Of a stretch of DNA of 64,000 nucleotides, positions 22,436-34,239 are shown piece by piece. The stretch spans positions 256,728,501-256,792,500 of the forward strand of contig NC_092341.1 in the NCBI RefSeq assembly GCF_046630445.1, written 5' to 3'. Source of the DNA: Rutidosis leptorrhynchoides (lineage: Eukaryota; Streptophyta; Magnoliopsida; Asterales; Asteraceae). Numbering within the stretch: the first letter of the stretch is position 1; each line of letters begins with the position of its first letter. The translations under genes were made by a program, and so were the position numbers. The notes beneath the pieces were generated by a model. It made no database searches. It was not told the DNA's origin and saw nothing but the letters and a program-made list of their open reading frames with translations.

Positions 22436-24492
22436 TGTAAGACCCGAGTATTCGTAGTGTACATATGTGTATATGGGTTACTCAAGTTTGGGGTTTTTGT
22501 TGCACATAATTAAAAAGACAAAAGATGCTGAACTAGGAGGGTCGCGCGCCGCGCGGCTAATTGGCGCGCCGCGCCATCTGTCTGCGACAGATTCCTTTCT
22601 TCTTTTTAAAATAGATATTTTGAGCGCAATTGTGTAATTTCACTTTGGGGCCGAATTTAATACCCTAGATCAGTTTTGGGGAGCTCATTTACTACTCCCA
22701 CAACAACCTCATCTTCTCCAATTAAACACTAGAGAGAGAGTGCAATCCTTGAGAGAGAAAGCTCCATTAAAGGGTGAAAGAGGTTGAATCGGGTCTTGGT
22801 GCAAGTTTTAAAGTCGTTCATCTAGTCGATAGCTACGTGGTGATTGTGTTGGTAAATTATAAAACCCAATTTCTTACTTCAATTGCTTTAAGGGTTAGGT
22901 TTTGGGCTAGTGATGAACCAAAGACCCATTTTGTTAGTATTTTGGGGATTTTGGGTGAATATGGGTTATGAAGGCTCATTGATGACTAACCTAGGATTTG
23001 AATGTGTTAATTGGACTTTTGAGTCTTAAATTTGGTTAGTTAGTTGCTATAACACTTTAATAATATGTAAATGGGTGTTATTGGGTATGGATGACCCAAA
23101 TGGGTGTGTTGACCTTGAAATGGGTCAAATGAGTCCTTTAATGACCTAAGTGGCCTAGCAAGTATGAAAACGAGTTAGCCTTGTGACCTAAATGTGTTTT
23201 AAACCCATCTTGACGAATGATTAGGGTTTTGGTGGGTGTTGACCCAAATTAGGGTTAAGGGTGCAAATGGGTTGAAATTGCACCTTGGGTCAAAATGGCT
23301 TAGAATGGTGAAAGGGTTTGGTTGCCCGACTTGAGTTTACGTTTAATGAGGTGTATAATATGATAGGTACGTTACTTTGAGGCCTTGCAAGCTCGGGTAT
23401 CTTTTCACAAGACTTTGAGGTGAGTGGAATAATTATATGCATATGTATATAATGTATCTATTTGTTGTAGCGTGAAAGGTGTAGTGTCGAGGTGTTAAGA
23501 CACCACGTTTCACGTGAAGAGTGTAGCATCGAGGTGTTAAGATGCCACTCGGGTGTAGTATCGAGGTGTTAAGATGCCACCTAGGAGTGTAGTGTCGAGG
23601 TGTTAAGACACCACTCCGTAAAATAATGAGTGATGCATCTAGGTGTTAAGATGCCACTCGGGGTGATGTGCCGAAGTGTTAAGGTGCCACCCTAGGGGTT
23701 AGTGGTGCGAGGTGTTAAGTGCCCTAACGGATGTTGTGAACACCGATGGTGTTTTCGCGAGCCCCTTCCCTTGTACTATTGGTTAACCATGGTTATTTGT
23801 GTTGTAAGCATATTATATTATTCGAGTTATATTCATATGCGGTTGTTATGCTAGCTTGTAGTATTGGTGATTTATAGCTCGTTATTGTGACGGTAAGCTA
23901 AATGTGTATGCTAGCGTGTTTGCGGTTTGGTGTGTAAGTGTATGCAAGTAGGTATAATTATATATGTATTCGTATAATTATTGCATTCACTAAGCTTTGC
24001 TTACCCTCTCGTTGTTTACCATTTTATAGGTTCGGTTTTGGACAAGGGTAAGGGCATCGTTTTGGACTAGAGATCCCGCTTGATGCTAGGGGACGCTTTT
24101 GGCTTTAGTAGCTCTTGGAGTTTGACCAATAGTTGGGTAGTTTAATCCCAAACGCCATGCTCATTGTGTAGTTTGGAACTTAAACTTTTTGGTGGTCGAA
24201 ACTCGTAAATTGTATTAAACTCGTAAAACGACCGATGTGGGCCCTACTTGTAAAACATCATTTTCATGTTTGAATCGTGATAGTCTTACATATTTGAATG
24301 TGTGGTTAAAAGCGTGTCGTCTGAAAATGTCAGAAACTAGCCGATCTTTTTCGCATTTTAAAACTTTCCGGACAGACCACTTTGGAACGCCGCGCCCCTA
24401 CCTGGCGCGCCGCGCGGGTATGCTGCACAGGAAATTTTTTTTTATTTTGTATTTTCGCGTGGTTTGGTCGAGAGTTGGTTTGGGTTGTTACA
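22436..24492 (+). mobile_element. TE-B 3' LTR
   Basis: It matches the 5' LTR from TGTAAGACCCGAG to GGGTTGTTACA with about 2% differences by eye. The GC-rich near-palindromes lie near 22540-22577 and 24387-24419. One of the latter has lost CpG sites (ggaacgccgcgcc against ggcgcgccgcgcc). Confidence 0.92.
23471..23728 (+). repeat. Covarying hairpin array in the TE-B 3' LTR
   Basis: The same seven units as at 16569-16826. A few bases differ: for example GTATC faces GATGC in unit 3 (a T-G pair), and the loop of unit 4 is gaggtgttaa here. The overall fold is kept. Confidence 0.83.
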
Positions 24493-24497
24493 AAATA

Positions 24498-24745
24498 TAT
24501 AATATATTATCATGATATTTTATATTTTATCTTTTACGGTAATGTCTTGCTATATCTTAATAGATAACGTTTTATTTATATATAAAGTTTGCAAACTTTA
24601 TAAAATGTATGATATTATTCTTTAAATAATATTTAAATCGTAATATAATTCCTCGTAATATTTTTTTTTCCTTCCATGTATACAATTACACACATACACA
24701 TATACTTCTAATTATGTGGTACGTATATATACTTCTAATTATGTG
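24498..24745 (-). mobile_element. TE-A 5' LTR middle fragment and filler at the TE-C junction
   Basis: 24498-24732 matches 4683-4918 of the left LTR. The 18 bases at 24701-24718 are repeated at 24728-24745, ending directly at TE-C sequence, while the left LTR has them once. This looks like templated filler made during end joining. Confidence 0.75.
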
Positions 24746-26073
24746 CTACAGTAAAACACTATTTGCTACAGTAAAACACTATTTGCTACAGTAAAATACT
24801 ATTTGCTACAGTGCTACAGTGAAAACGACTTTGCTACAGTGATTTACTACAGTAACACTATTTGCTACAGTACCCCCTATTGATGTCGACGAACTAGCAA
24901 ACAAAAACAGAAAAGGCGGCCATGCGATCGCATGGCAAAAACACTAAAAACTCATGCAATCGCATGAGCTACAGTAAATGCAAAAGTATTATAAAAGGTC
25001 AGTTTGCTCGAACGAAATATCACACCTTCTATCTCTCTGATTCTTTTATATATATAATTATAATTATAATTTTAATTTTAATTTTAAGTTTAATAATAAT
25101 AAAGTATATTCGAGGGTATTTTTAATTCGGGTTTCAAACCGTTTTAAAATAAGGAAATATTGGGTATTGTTCGGGGTATTGTTCTTGAATCCAAGACCAA
25201 CCATACAGTTGTCTACCATCATTACATCTACGCAATTTGCCTACAATATTGAATCGCAATATTGAACTGTGAGTTATAGTCTCCCTTTTTAAATACTTTA
25301 AATATTTTTGGGCTGAGAATACATGCAATTTATTTTAAATGCGATAAGACACAAGTACATACTAAATTCTACACTGAGTTAAACCGAAAATCCCTTAGCT
25401 TTGGTAACTAGTAGCTGCCAGTACATAGGATATGGACTGGTGGGCGCGAATAATTGTATATGGATCCATAGGGCTTGACATCCCCGTCCGAGCTAGAGCG
25501 CTAGCCTTTTAACGGACGTATGCTATTTGAGTTTAAGACACATTGGTTTGCGTGTATTAAAACGAATGGGGTAATTATCACTATAGCATTAAGTTTAGTT
25601 ACCAGGGTGCTCTGTTACGTAGAATCTATTAATAAACTTTTGATGAAATCTTGTGGTCTATCTTTATATATGTTTATGACTCGAGCAATTAAACCTATAA
25701 CTCACCAACATTCGTGTTGACTTTTTAGCATGTTTTATTCTCAGGTCCTTAGAATGCTTCCGCTGTGATGTGCTTGTTGCCTGCATGGAGTCTCTCATGC
25801 TTTGTACAAAGTTTATTGCATTCAAAATAAAACTGCGTTGTGTAATAAATAATTGGACTATGATGTCAACCTGTAAATTAAAGACTTATGTATTTCGGGG
25901 TTTTTCTTATACCTAAGCACTCACCCACATGTTTATAACTTTCTTTGTTTAGAAAGTCACTTATTTTAATGAATGCAATATTTTATCAAAACGTATCATA
26001 TAGAGGTCAAAACCTCACTATGGAATCAATGATTAACGTGCCACATCAATAGCGATTTTGACGGGTCGTTACA
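24746..26073 (+). mobile_element. TE-C 5' LTR (start missing)
   Basis: It matches 32005-33255 closely and ends GACGGGTCGTTACA. It opens with about seven degenerate copies of a ctacagtaaaacactatttg unit (24746-24875), fewer in the 3' LTR. The shared LTR core is at 25437-25507 and the ttctcagg block near 25738. Confidence 0.9.
24920..24998 (+). promoter_or_regulatory. TE-C LTR promoter: two palindromes and TATA box
   Basis: The perfect 16-bp palindrome CCATGCGATCGCATGG lies at 24920-24935. A near-perfect one (ctcatgcaatcgcatgag) lies at 24951-24968. TATAAAAGG follows at 24990-24998. The 3' LTR keeps the layout near 32102-32185. A transcription start about 30 bases after the TATA box would be expected. 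Confidence 0.7.
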
Positions 26074-26075
26074 GT

Positions 26076-26087
26076 TGGTATCCGAGC
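26076..26087 (+). promoter_or_regulatory. TE-C primer-binding site
   Basis: TGGTATCCGAGC, two bases after the LTR end, differs by one base from TGGTATCAGAGC, the complement of the initiator tRNA-Met 3' end. Confidence 0.8.
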
Positions 26088-26268
26088 TTGAGGTCATAGG
26101 GAACCAGAAATTACATTAGTGTGTTTAACTGGTAATTGTTAGGATGCATTAGTGAGTCTGGACTATGACCATATCTGTTTTTACTGATTTTTGCTTATTA
26201 TTTGGTCAAAAACATTATATGTGATATATTTATTTGCTAACGTAATTGTTGTTTCAATTATGTGATAG

Positions 26269-26955
26269 ATGACTTCTTCTAATCCTATCATTTTGTACGA
26301 CTCAGAATCGGACACTGAATCTATTCTATCCACAACTGAAAAGGGCGTTCCAATACCTATTAAAGAAGAAATTGTGTTAGCCGGGGAATCTCAACTCCCG
26401 GTAAACGCAAAGGAGGTTCCAGCTCCACCCAGCTTTAGTTTTCCGGAGCCACAGTATCGTTGGCATGGACCCATGATCCCTGGAGTAAACGAGGATCGTC
26501 CATTTCTAAATAAATATGGACATTGGTCCAGATATACCGCCGACGGGCGGGTTGTGCCGATTACGCCTGGCAGATTTCGGTTCATGACCACCGGTACATA
26601 TTCTCGCAGTTCGTCATCATATTCTCCTACACATGACTCAGACAGTTCGTCATCAGACGAGATCAGTAAGGAGGAGGATTTCGCTAATGAAATAAAAGAG
26701 ATCACTAAGTAGAAATTCCAACTTGCTATAGATAATAAAAACAACCACAATAATAAAAAGTCCTTAATTATTAAAAAGGAACATGACCATTCGATCCGTA
26801 ACCACTCTTATTGTATTAAACAAACTGAGGCAACGGGTAACTCAAAACCCCAACCAAAAATAAAATACACTGCCAGAATGTCTGTCGGACCATGTGCACA
26901 CAAACAATTGGCAGAGAGAACCAAATGGGAAGAAGTTTCTGATAGTTCTGAATAA
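26269..26955 (+). pseudogene. TE-C accessory ORF (one in-frame stop)
   Basis: The frame starts ATG at 26269 (MTSSNPIILYDSESDTESI), has one TAG at 26710-26712, and goes on in frame to TAA at 26953-26955, 228 codons in all. The first part is acidic and Ser-rich, with a middle segment YRWHGPMIPGVNEDRPFLNK and a Ser run (YSRSSSSYSPTHDSDSSSSD). The end, ARMSVG...LAERTKWEE, resembles the end of the TE-E accessory frame (ARIRRT...LAKRTKTEE). No known domain is recognised. The ATG follows a possible splice acceptor (gctaac, then tgatag). It sits between primer site and gag on the same strand, so it belongs to the element. Confidence 0.7.
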
Positions 26956-27400
26956 ATGACCTCGCAACCATAAATCTTCCATGCGCTATTATATTGCTTA
27001 TGTGTGCTACTCTATCTTGTTATGTAGAATAATCATATGTAAAATATTGGTATTGTATGGTATTGTATTATTTTGGTTTATTAATAATAAATGCATGGAA
27101 TGATTATTTGTATTATTAATACTTATTATTATTATTACATAATAACGTAGTAACTCGCTATAATTTTTCATAGTGGAATATTATTAGGATTTTAGTAGTT
27201 AATTCCTTGTACTAGCTATTATGTATGAACTTAACGGGTAGGTAATACCCTAGAAATAATTATAAAATGCTAATAAGAAGAAAAGGCTTTTATAATAATC
27301 GGTTCATATTATTAATATGCTACGATTAACTATTGACAACTCATTTTACCTATAATATTCTATATGATTAAATTATATCTGTTGTGTTTATTGAAGAAAC
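26956..27400 (+). other. TE-C spacer with polypurine-like hairpin upstream of gag
   Basis: An AT-rich non-coding stretch. Near its end 27235-27250 reads CGGGTAGGTAATACCC, a hairpin with arms GGGTA/TACCC. The preceding gaactta makes it match the 3' polypurine tract (taacgggtaggtac type). The same block lies upstream of gag in TE-D and TE-E. Confidence 0.65.
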
Positions 27401-28840
27401 ATGTCTCAAATGTCGGATGCTGAGTTTGAGCAACTAGTCGAGAAACGTGTGAATGAAAGAATTGCTGCAGCCGAGGCAGCAAAAGAAATAGTCGAAGCAG
27501 CAGCCAAAGCAGCAGCCGTAATCACAAACTCACGAAACGGATGCTCATACAAAACTTTTCAAGGATGCAAACCACAGACGTTTAGTGGAACCGAGGGACC
27601 AGTCGGTCTAACCCGATGGTTTGAAAAGATGGAGTCCGTTTTCAAAATCAGTAATTGTGCGAACGAAGACAAGTCAAAGTATGCTTCGTGCACATTGCAA
27701 GACGGTGCACTTACTTGGTGGAACAATTATGCTAAAGCAGAAGGAATAGATACGGCATATGATATCTCTTGGGAAGAACTGAAAAAGATGCTAATCAAGG
27801 AGTACTGTCCTCGAAACGAGATCAGAAAAATGGAATCTGAGTTACGTAATCTGAAGGTTATCGGCGCGAATCTCAATAACTATGAAAAGCATTTCATGGA
27901 ACTAGCCTTGTTGTGTCCCGAATTGGTGCCAAACGAGAAACGAAAGATAGAAATGTATATTGACGGTTTATCGATCAATATCAAAGGAAATGTTACATCG
28001 TCCAAACCAAATACGATGCAGGAAGCCATGACAATGGCACACCAACTCATGGACCAGATCACAGAGAGTTCGATTAAGGCACCAATTACAACTGAAGGAA
28101 AGAGGAAATGGGAAGACTATAAGGGCAAAAGTACTCAACTGAAGAAACAAGAAACTTTTAAAAGTAAACAAGATGGGGCAACTGCTAGTCCAAACTATAA
28201 GGGACCCCATCCGTTCTGTAAAAGATGTTACACACATCATGCAGGTTATTGCCAAGTGGTCTGTGATAAGTGCAACAAGAAAGGACATGTGGCGAAAGAT
28301 TGTTATGCCACCGTTTTTGAAGTAAAGACAAAACCGACCGATGTTAAGAAATGTTTTCGATGCAGGAAGTCTGGTCACTTTATAAATCAATGCCCTGATA
28401 AGTAGAAGAACAAAGAACCCGCACGTGGAAGGGCATTTAATGTTAGTACCAGTGAAGCACATGAGGATCCTAATCTTGTCACGGGTACGTTTACCGTTAA
28501 TAATCAACTAGCTTCTATTATGTTTGATACGGGTGCTGATAGAAGTTATATGTGTAAAGACTTTAGTTTTAAACTAAAATGTGCATCATTACCTCTAGAC
28601 GATAAATATACTATTGAATTAGCTAATGGTAAACTGATAAAAGCCGATAAAATTTGCCATGGTTGCGAAATGAATCTCGCTGGTGAAACCTTCAAAATCG
28701 ATTTGATACCCGTAGAATTAGGAAGTTTTGACGTAATCGTTGGCATGGACTGGATGTCCAAAACAAGAGCGGAAGTTGTTTGCGCTGAGAAAGCAATCCG
28801 CATCCCTCGTAAGGATGAAACGCCATTAATGATTTATGGG
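27401..28840 (+). pseudogene. TE-C gag-protease (one stop)
   Basis: Gag opens MSQMSDAEFEQLVEKRVNER with an Ala/Lys-rich helix, then the capsid-like domain (GLTRWFEKMESVF, LTWWNNYAKAEG). Two CCHC knuckles follow near 28260-28400 (CDKCNKKGHVAKDC, CFRCRKSGHFINQC). A TAG at 28403-28405 interrupts the frame just after the second knuckle. In the same frame the protease follows, active site DTGA near 28526-28537. The right limit of protease is approximate, because the frame runs into RT. Confidence 0.85.
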
Positions 28841-31800
28841 GAGAAGAGCAACTCAAAGCTGAACTTTATCAGCTGTATGAAGGCCCAGAAACTTATAAGA
28901 AAAGGTTGTTATGCTATTCTGGAACACGTAAAGAAGATCGATACTGAAGAAAGAAGCATTAATGACATGCCGGTTGTAAGAGAATATCCCGAAGTATTTC
29001 CAGAAGAATTACCGGGGCTACCTCCACACAGATGTGTAGAATTCCAGATTGATCTCATACCAGGAGCTGCACCTGTAGCCCGATCTCCATATAGACTTGC
29101 ACCTTCAGAAATGCAAGAATTACAAGACCAGTTGCAAGAATTATCGGACCGTGGATTTATTCGTCCTAGTTTTTCACCTTGGGGTGCTCCTATTCTGTTC
29201 GTTAAGAAGAAGGATGGATCTATGAGAATGTGCATAGATTACCGAGAATTAAATAAATTAACGATCAAGAATCGGTACCCATTACCGAGGATTGATGATT
29301 TGTTTGATCAATTGCAAGGATCAAGTGTTTATTCTAAGATTGATCTACGCTCCGGATATCATCAGCTGAGAGTGAAGGAAGAAGATGTTCTTAAACCGCG
29401 TTCAGAACCCGTTACGGTCACTATGAATTTTTAGTCATGCCTTTTGGATTGACTAATGCTCCAACAGTATTCATGGATCTAATGAATCGCATCTGTAGAC
29501 CGTATTTAGACAAATTTGTCATTGTTTTTATCGACGACATATTGATTTACTCGAAGAACAAGGAAGAACATGAGCAACACTTAAGACTGGTACTAGAGAT
29601 ACTCAAGAAAGAAGAATTGTACGCAAAATTTTCGAAGTGTGATTTCTGGTTACAAGAAGTACAATTTTTGGGCCATGTTGTCAGTAAACATGGAATTAAA
29701 GTTGACCCCGCCAAGATCGAAGCCATTAGTAAATGGGAAACACCGAAGACTCCAACACAAATCAGCCAATTCTTAGGTCTTGCTGGTTACTACCGAAGAT
29801 TCATTCAAGATTTCTCTAGAATCGCCAAACCCTTAACTGCGTTGACTCAAAAGGGAAAGAAGTATGATTGGTCCACGGAACAGGAATCCTCATTCAAGTT
29901 ATTAAAGAAGAAGTTAACGTCTGCACCCATTTTGTCATTACCGGAAGGAAATGATGATTTCGTGATCTATTGTGATGCTTCGCGCCAAGGTTTAGGATGT
30001 GTACTAATGCAACGCACAAAAGTTATCGCATATGCCTCACGATAACTAAAAATTCATGAAAAGAACTATACGACGCATGATTTGGAACTTGGAGCAGTAG
30101 TTTTTGCACTCAAAATATGGAGACACTATCTATATGGCACCAAGTGTATAGTGTACACCGACCATAAGAGTCTTCAGCATATTTTTGATCAAAAACAACT
30201 CAATATGAGGCAACGTCGCTGGGTAGAATTGTTAAACGATTACGATTGTGAAATCCGTTACCACCCCGGAAAGGCTAATGTTGTAGCTGACGCCCTAAGT
30301 CGGAAAGAGAGAGTAAAACCTCTTAGGGTCCGAGCTTTGAATATTACAATTCGTACTGATCTCACAAAGTAAATTCAAGCAGCACAGTTAGAGGCTTAAA
30401 AAGAAGAAAATGAAAAAGGCGAAATGAGCAGAGGGTTAGAAAAACAGCTTGAAGTAAAAGCCGATGGAACCCTGTATTTTGCTGGTAGGATATGGGTACC
30501 AAGACATGGTAACCTAAGGCAACTAGTACTAGATGAAGCACACAAAACGAGGTACTCAATTCACCCAGGAAATGGGAAAATGTACCACGATCTCAAGAAG
30601 TTCTATTGGTGGCATAATATGAAGACAGAAATTGCTACTTATATAAGCAAATGTTTGACGTGTGCAAAGGTCAAAGCTTAGCACCAAAAGCCGTCAGGAT
30701 TACTGCAACAACCAGAAATTCCACAGTGGAAATGGGAAAGAATAACCATGGATTTCATTACGAAATTTCCAAGGACTGTAAGTAGTCATGATACTATTTG
30801 GGTGATAGTTGATCGTCTAACTAAATCAGCTCACTTTCTACCAATAAAGGAGACAGACAGTATGGAGAAATTAGCACGCCTATATTTGAAGGAAGTAGTT
30901 TCCAGGCATGGTGTACCCATCTCCATCATATCTGATCGCGATACCCGATTCACATCACGTTTTTGGCAATCATTACAAAAAGCATTGGGAACTCGATTAG
31001 ATATGAGCACCGCTTATCACCCACAGACAGATGGTCAAAGTGAAAGAACAATATGAACATTGGAAGGCATGTTACGGGCATGCGTGATTGACTTTGGAAC
31101 CAGTTGGGATCGACACTTACAGTTGGCAGAATTTTCATACAATAACAGCTATCATACGAGCATCAACGCAGCGCCATTTGAAGCACTTTACGGTAGAAAG
31201 TGCAGATCTCCTATCTGTTGGAGTGAAGTAGGAGAAAGACAACTTACTGAACCAGAAATTATTCATGAAACCACCGAAAAGATCATTCAAATACAACAGC
31301 GATTGAAAACCGCCATGAGTCGCCAAAAGAGTTATGCTGATGTAAGAAGAAAACCGCTAGAATTTCAAGTGGGCGACAAAGTCATGTTGAAAGTGTCACC
31401 CTGGAAAGGCATTGTACGATTCGGTAAACGAGGAAAGCTAAGTCCTAGGTACGTAGGACCCTATGAAATCACATAAAGAGTTGGAACAGTTGCTTATCGA
31501 TTAAAGCTACCGCAAGAACTTAGTAGTGTTCACGACACATTTCACGTGTCAAATTTGAAGAAATGTTTAGCTGAAGAGGATGTCGTAATTCCTCTTGACG
31601 AAATACGAATTAATGATAAACTCCATTTAGTCGAAGAACCTGTTGAAATCATGGACCGTGAGGTCAAACAATTAAAACAAAGCAAAAAACCGATAGTCAG
31701 GGTTCGTTGGAACGCTAGACACGGACCCGAGTTTACTTGGGAACGTGAGGATCAAATGAAGCAAAAGTATCCACATTTGTTCACTGATATCGCTCATGAA

Positions 31801-31853
31801 ACAGGTACTACTCAAAATTTCGGGACGAAATTTTCTTTAACGGGGAGGTACTA
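28841..31853 (+). pseudogene. TE-C pol: RT, RNase H, integrase, chromodomain-like tail
   Basis: RT starts before [11 protein letters not shown] and includes [15 protein letters not shown] and [18 protein letters not shown] one-base loss near 29393 shifts the frame just before [12 protein letters not shown]. In the new frame come the active site [11 protein letters not shown], RNase H ([34 protein letters not shown]), integrase ([36 protein letters not shown]) and the chromodomain-like end (VRWNARHGPEFTWE, KYPHLF). Stops occur at 30043, 30370, about 30397, 30679, 31054 and 31474. No stop precedes the LTR; the frame runs into it. Decay is greater than in TE-E. Confidence 0.88.
31816..31853 (+). 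promoter_or_regulatory. TE-C palindrome and polypurine tract
   Basis: AATTTCGGGACGAAATT (31816-31832, arms AATTTCG/CGAAATT) precedes taacggggaggtac (31838-31851) and the LTR start TGATGACCCG at 31854. The order is the same at the ends of TE-A, TE-D, TE-E and TE-F. Confidence 0.8.
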
Positions 31854-31915
31854 TGATGACCCGAAAAATTTTGACCAATTTAAACCAATTCTCTATATGA
31901 TTTAATATTATGTGA

Positions 31916-31999
<84 letters not shown>

Positions 32000-33255
32000 T
32001 ATAAGATGTACAAGTAAAACACTATTTGCTACAGTAAACACTATTGCTACAGTAAACACTATTTGATGTCGACGAACTAGCAAACAAAAACAGAAAAGGC
32101 GGCCATACGATCGCAGGGCAAAAACACTGAAAACTCATGCGATCGCATGTGCTACAGTAAATGCAAAAGTATTATAAAAGGTCAGTTTGCTCGAACGAAA
32201 TATCACACCTTCTATCTCTCTGATTCTTTTATATATATAATTATAATTATAATTATAATTATAATTTTAAGTTTAATAATAATAAAGTATATTCGAGGGT
32301 ATTTTTAATTCGGGTTTCAAACCGTTTTAAAATAAGGAAATATTGGGTATTGTTCGGGGTATTGTTCTTGAATCCAAGACCAACCATACAGTCGTCTACC
32401 ATCATTACGTCTACGCAATTTGCCTACAATATTGAATCGCAATATTGAACTGTGAGTTATAGTCTCTCTTTTTAAATACTTTAAATATTTTTGGGCTGAG
32501 AATACATGCAATTTATTTTAAACGCGATAAGACACAAGTACATACTAAATTCTACACTGAGTTAAACCGAAAATCCCTTAGCTTTGGTAACTAGTAGCTG
32601 CCAGTACATAGGATATGGACTGGTGGGCGCGAATAATTGTATATGGATCCATAGGGCTTGACATCCCCGTCCGAGCTAGAGCGCTAGCCTTTTAACGGAC
32701 GTATGTTATTTGAGTTTAAGACACGTTGGTTTGCGTGTATTAAAACGAATGGGGTAATTATCACTATAGCTTTAAGTTTAGTTACCAGGGTGCTCTGTTA
32801 CGTAGAATCTATTGATAAACTTTTGATGAAATCTTGTGTCTATCTTTATATATGTTTATGACTCGAGCAATTAAACCTATAACTCACCAACATTCGTGTT
32901 GACTTTTTAGCATGTTTTATTCTCAGGTCCTTAGAATGCTTCCGCTGTGATGTGCTTGTTGCCTGCATGGAGTCTCTCATGCTTTGTACAAAGTTTATTG
33001 CATTCAAAATAAAACTGCGTTGTGTAATAAATAATTGGACTGTGATGTCAACCTGTAAATTAAAGACTTATGTATTTCGGGGTTTTGCTTATACCTAAGC
33101 ACTCACCCACATGTTTATAACTTTCTATGTTTAGAAAGTCACTTATTTTAATGAATGCAATATTTTATCAAAACGTATCATATAGAGGTCAAAACCTCAA
33201 TGTGGAATCAATGATTAACGTGCCGCGTCAATAGCGATTTTGACGGGTCGTTACA
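31854..33255 (+). mobile_element. TE-C 3' LTR (complete)
   Basis: It spans 1402 bp from TGATGACCCG to GACGGGTCGTTACA. The ends form an inverted repeat around GACCCG/CGGGTC. It includes a long (AT)n run (31918-32003), ctacagtaaacac units, promoter palindromes, and the LTR core near 32619-32689. Confidence 0.92.
31918..32003. repeat. (AT)n microsatellite in TE-C 3' LTR
   Basis: An almost pure AT run. The matching part of the 5' LTR is in the deleted segment. Confidence 0.9.
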
Positions 33256-34076
33256 GTTATTCATAATAAAGGTACGTTTAAATATCATAGTACCACTTTA
33301 GGTTAAGAGTGTTTAACATATTTATTTATGAAAGTTAATATAATTATCTATAAAAGTTTTATATATTATAGTTATCATTATATTATAATTATTATGTTTA
33401 TATTTATTCTGAATAAAATACAGTTAAATAATCGTACGAAAACAAACATTGATACGCCACATCACAGGCTAGACACGACGCATCAAAAGATGGAATGATG
33501 CGCCGCATCTACCATCATGATGCGCCGCATCATGTATTAGTTTGATTTGGTTTAACATGCGACACATGTTAATTGTACGATGCATCATATCGTTGTATGG
33601 TGCGTTGCATCGTATAGCATGTATGTGAGTGTTTTTCATATTTCAGTTTACGAAATCATACCTTTATATTTACGAATCAAAGTAGTAATGATATAATAAT
33701 TTTAATCATAAAGTCTATAGTTTAAATTTTACCTTTGGTGTATTATTCATACGAGAAGGATAAATGATGAAACGAGCACCAGAAAGTCGATGTGGTTTAT
33801 TATTTTTGGTGGAATTTATGGGATTCGACGAGCAGCACGAGCCGAGAGCAAACAAAGGGTTTTAAATTTTACGAATGAGTTGAATGATTATGGGGTTAGG
33901 GGTATTTATAGAGATTGATTAAGGTTAGATTTAGGTTAATTGGAGTGGGGAACAAGTAATTAGGAAGATTCTAGATATCTTCCATTTAATTAATTAATTT
34001 GTAATTTAATTTATTTTTTTAACTTAGTTTAATTATTTATTTTATTTTGTATATATATACATATATACGTATATGC

Positions 34077-34150
<74 letters not shown>

Positions 34151-34207
34151 ATATATATATTTGTATATATATATGTATGTATATATATATATATGTATAT
34201 ATATATG

Positions 34208-34239
<32 letters not shown>

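Larger units (their letters stand above)
15532..24492 (+). mobile_element. TE-B: complete-length Ty3/gypsy element with two LTRs
   Basis: The element is 8961 bp with LTRs of 2058 and 2057 bp. AAATA flanks it at 15527-15531 and 24493-24497. The left LTR of TE-A shows the empty site near 4677-4690 (acaaatgtataat). By eye the LTRs differ at roughly 35-40 positions, about 2%, mostly transitions, so insertion is fairly recent on a plant time scale. Its LTRs lack the core block shared by the other families, so it is a separate lineage. Confidence 0.93.
24746..33255 (+). mobile_element. TE-C: Ty3/gypsy element with eroded 5' end
   Basis: Order: partial 5' LTR (24746-26073), primer site, accessory ORF, gag-protease, pol, polypurine tract, complete 3' LTR (31854-33255). 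The 3' flank begins GTTAT (33256-33260), the expected target copy. The 5' copy is gone with the first 155-170 bases of the LTR and 446 bp of TE-A. Confidence 0.9.
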
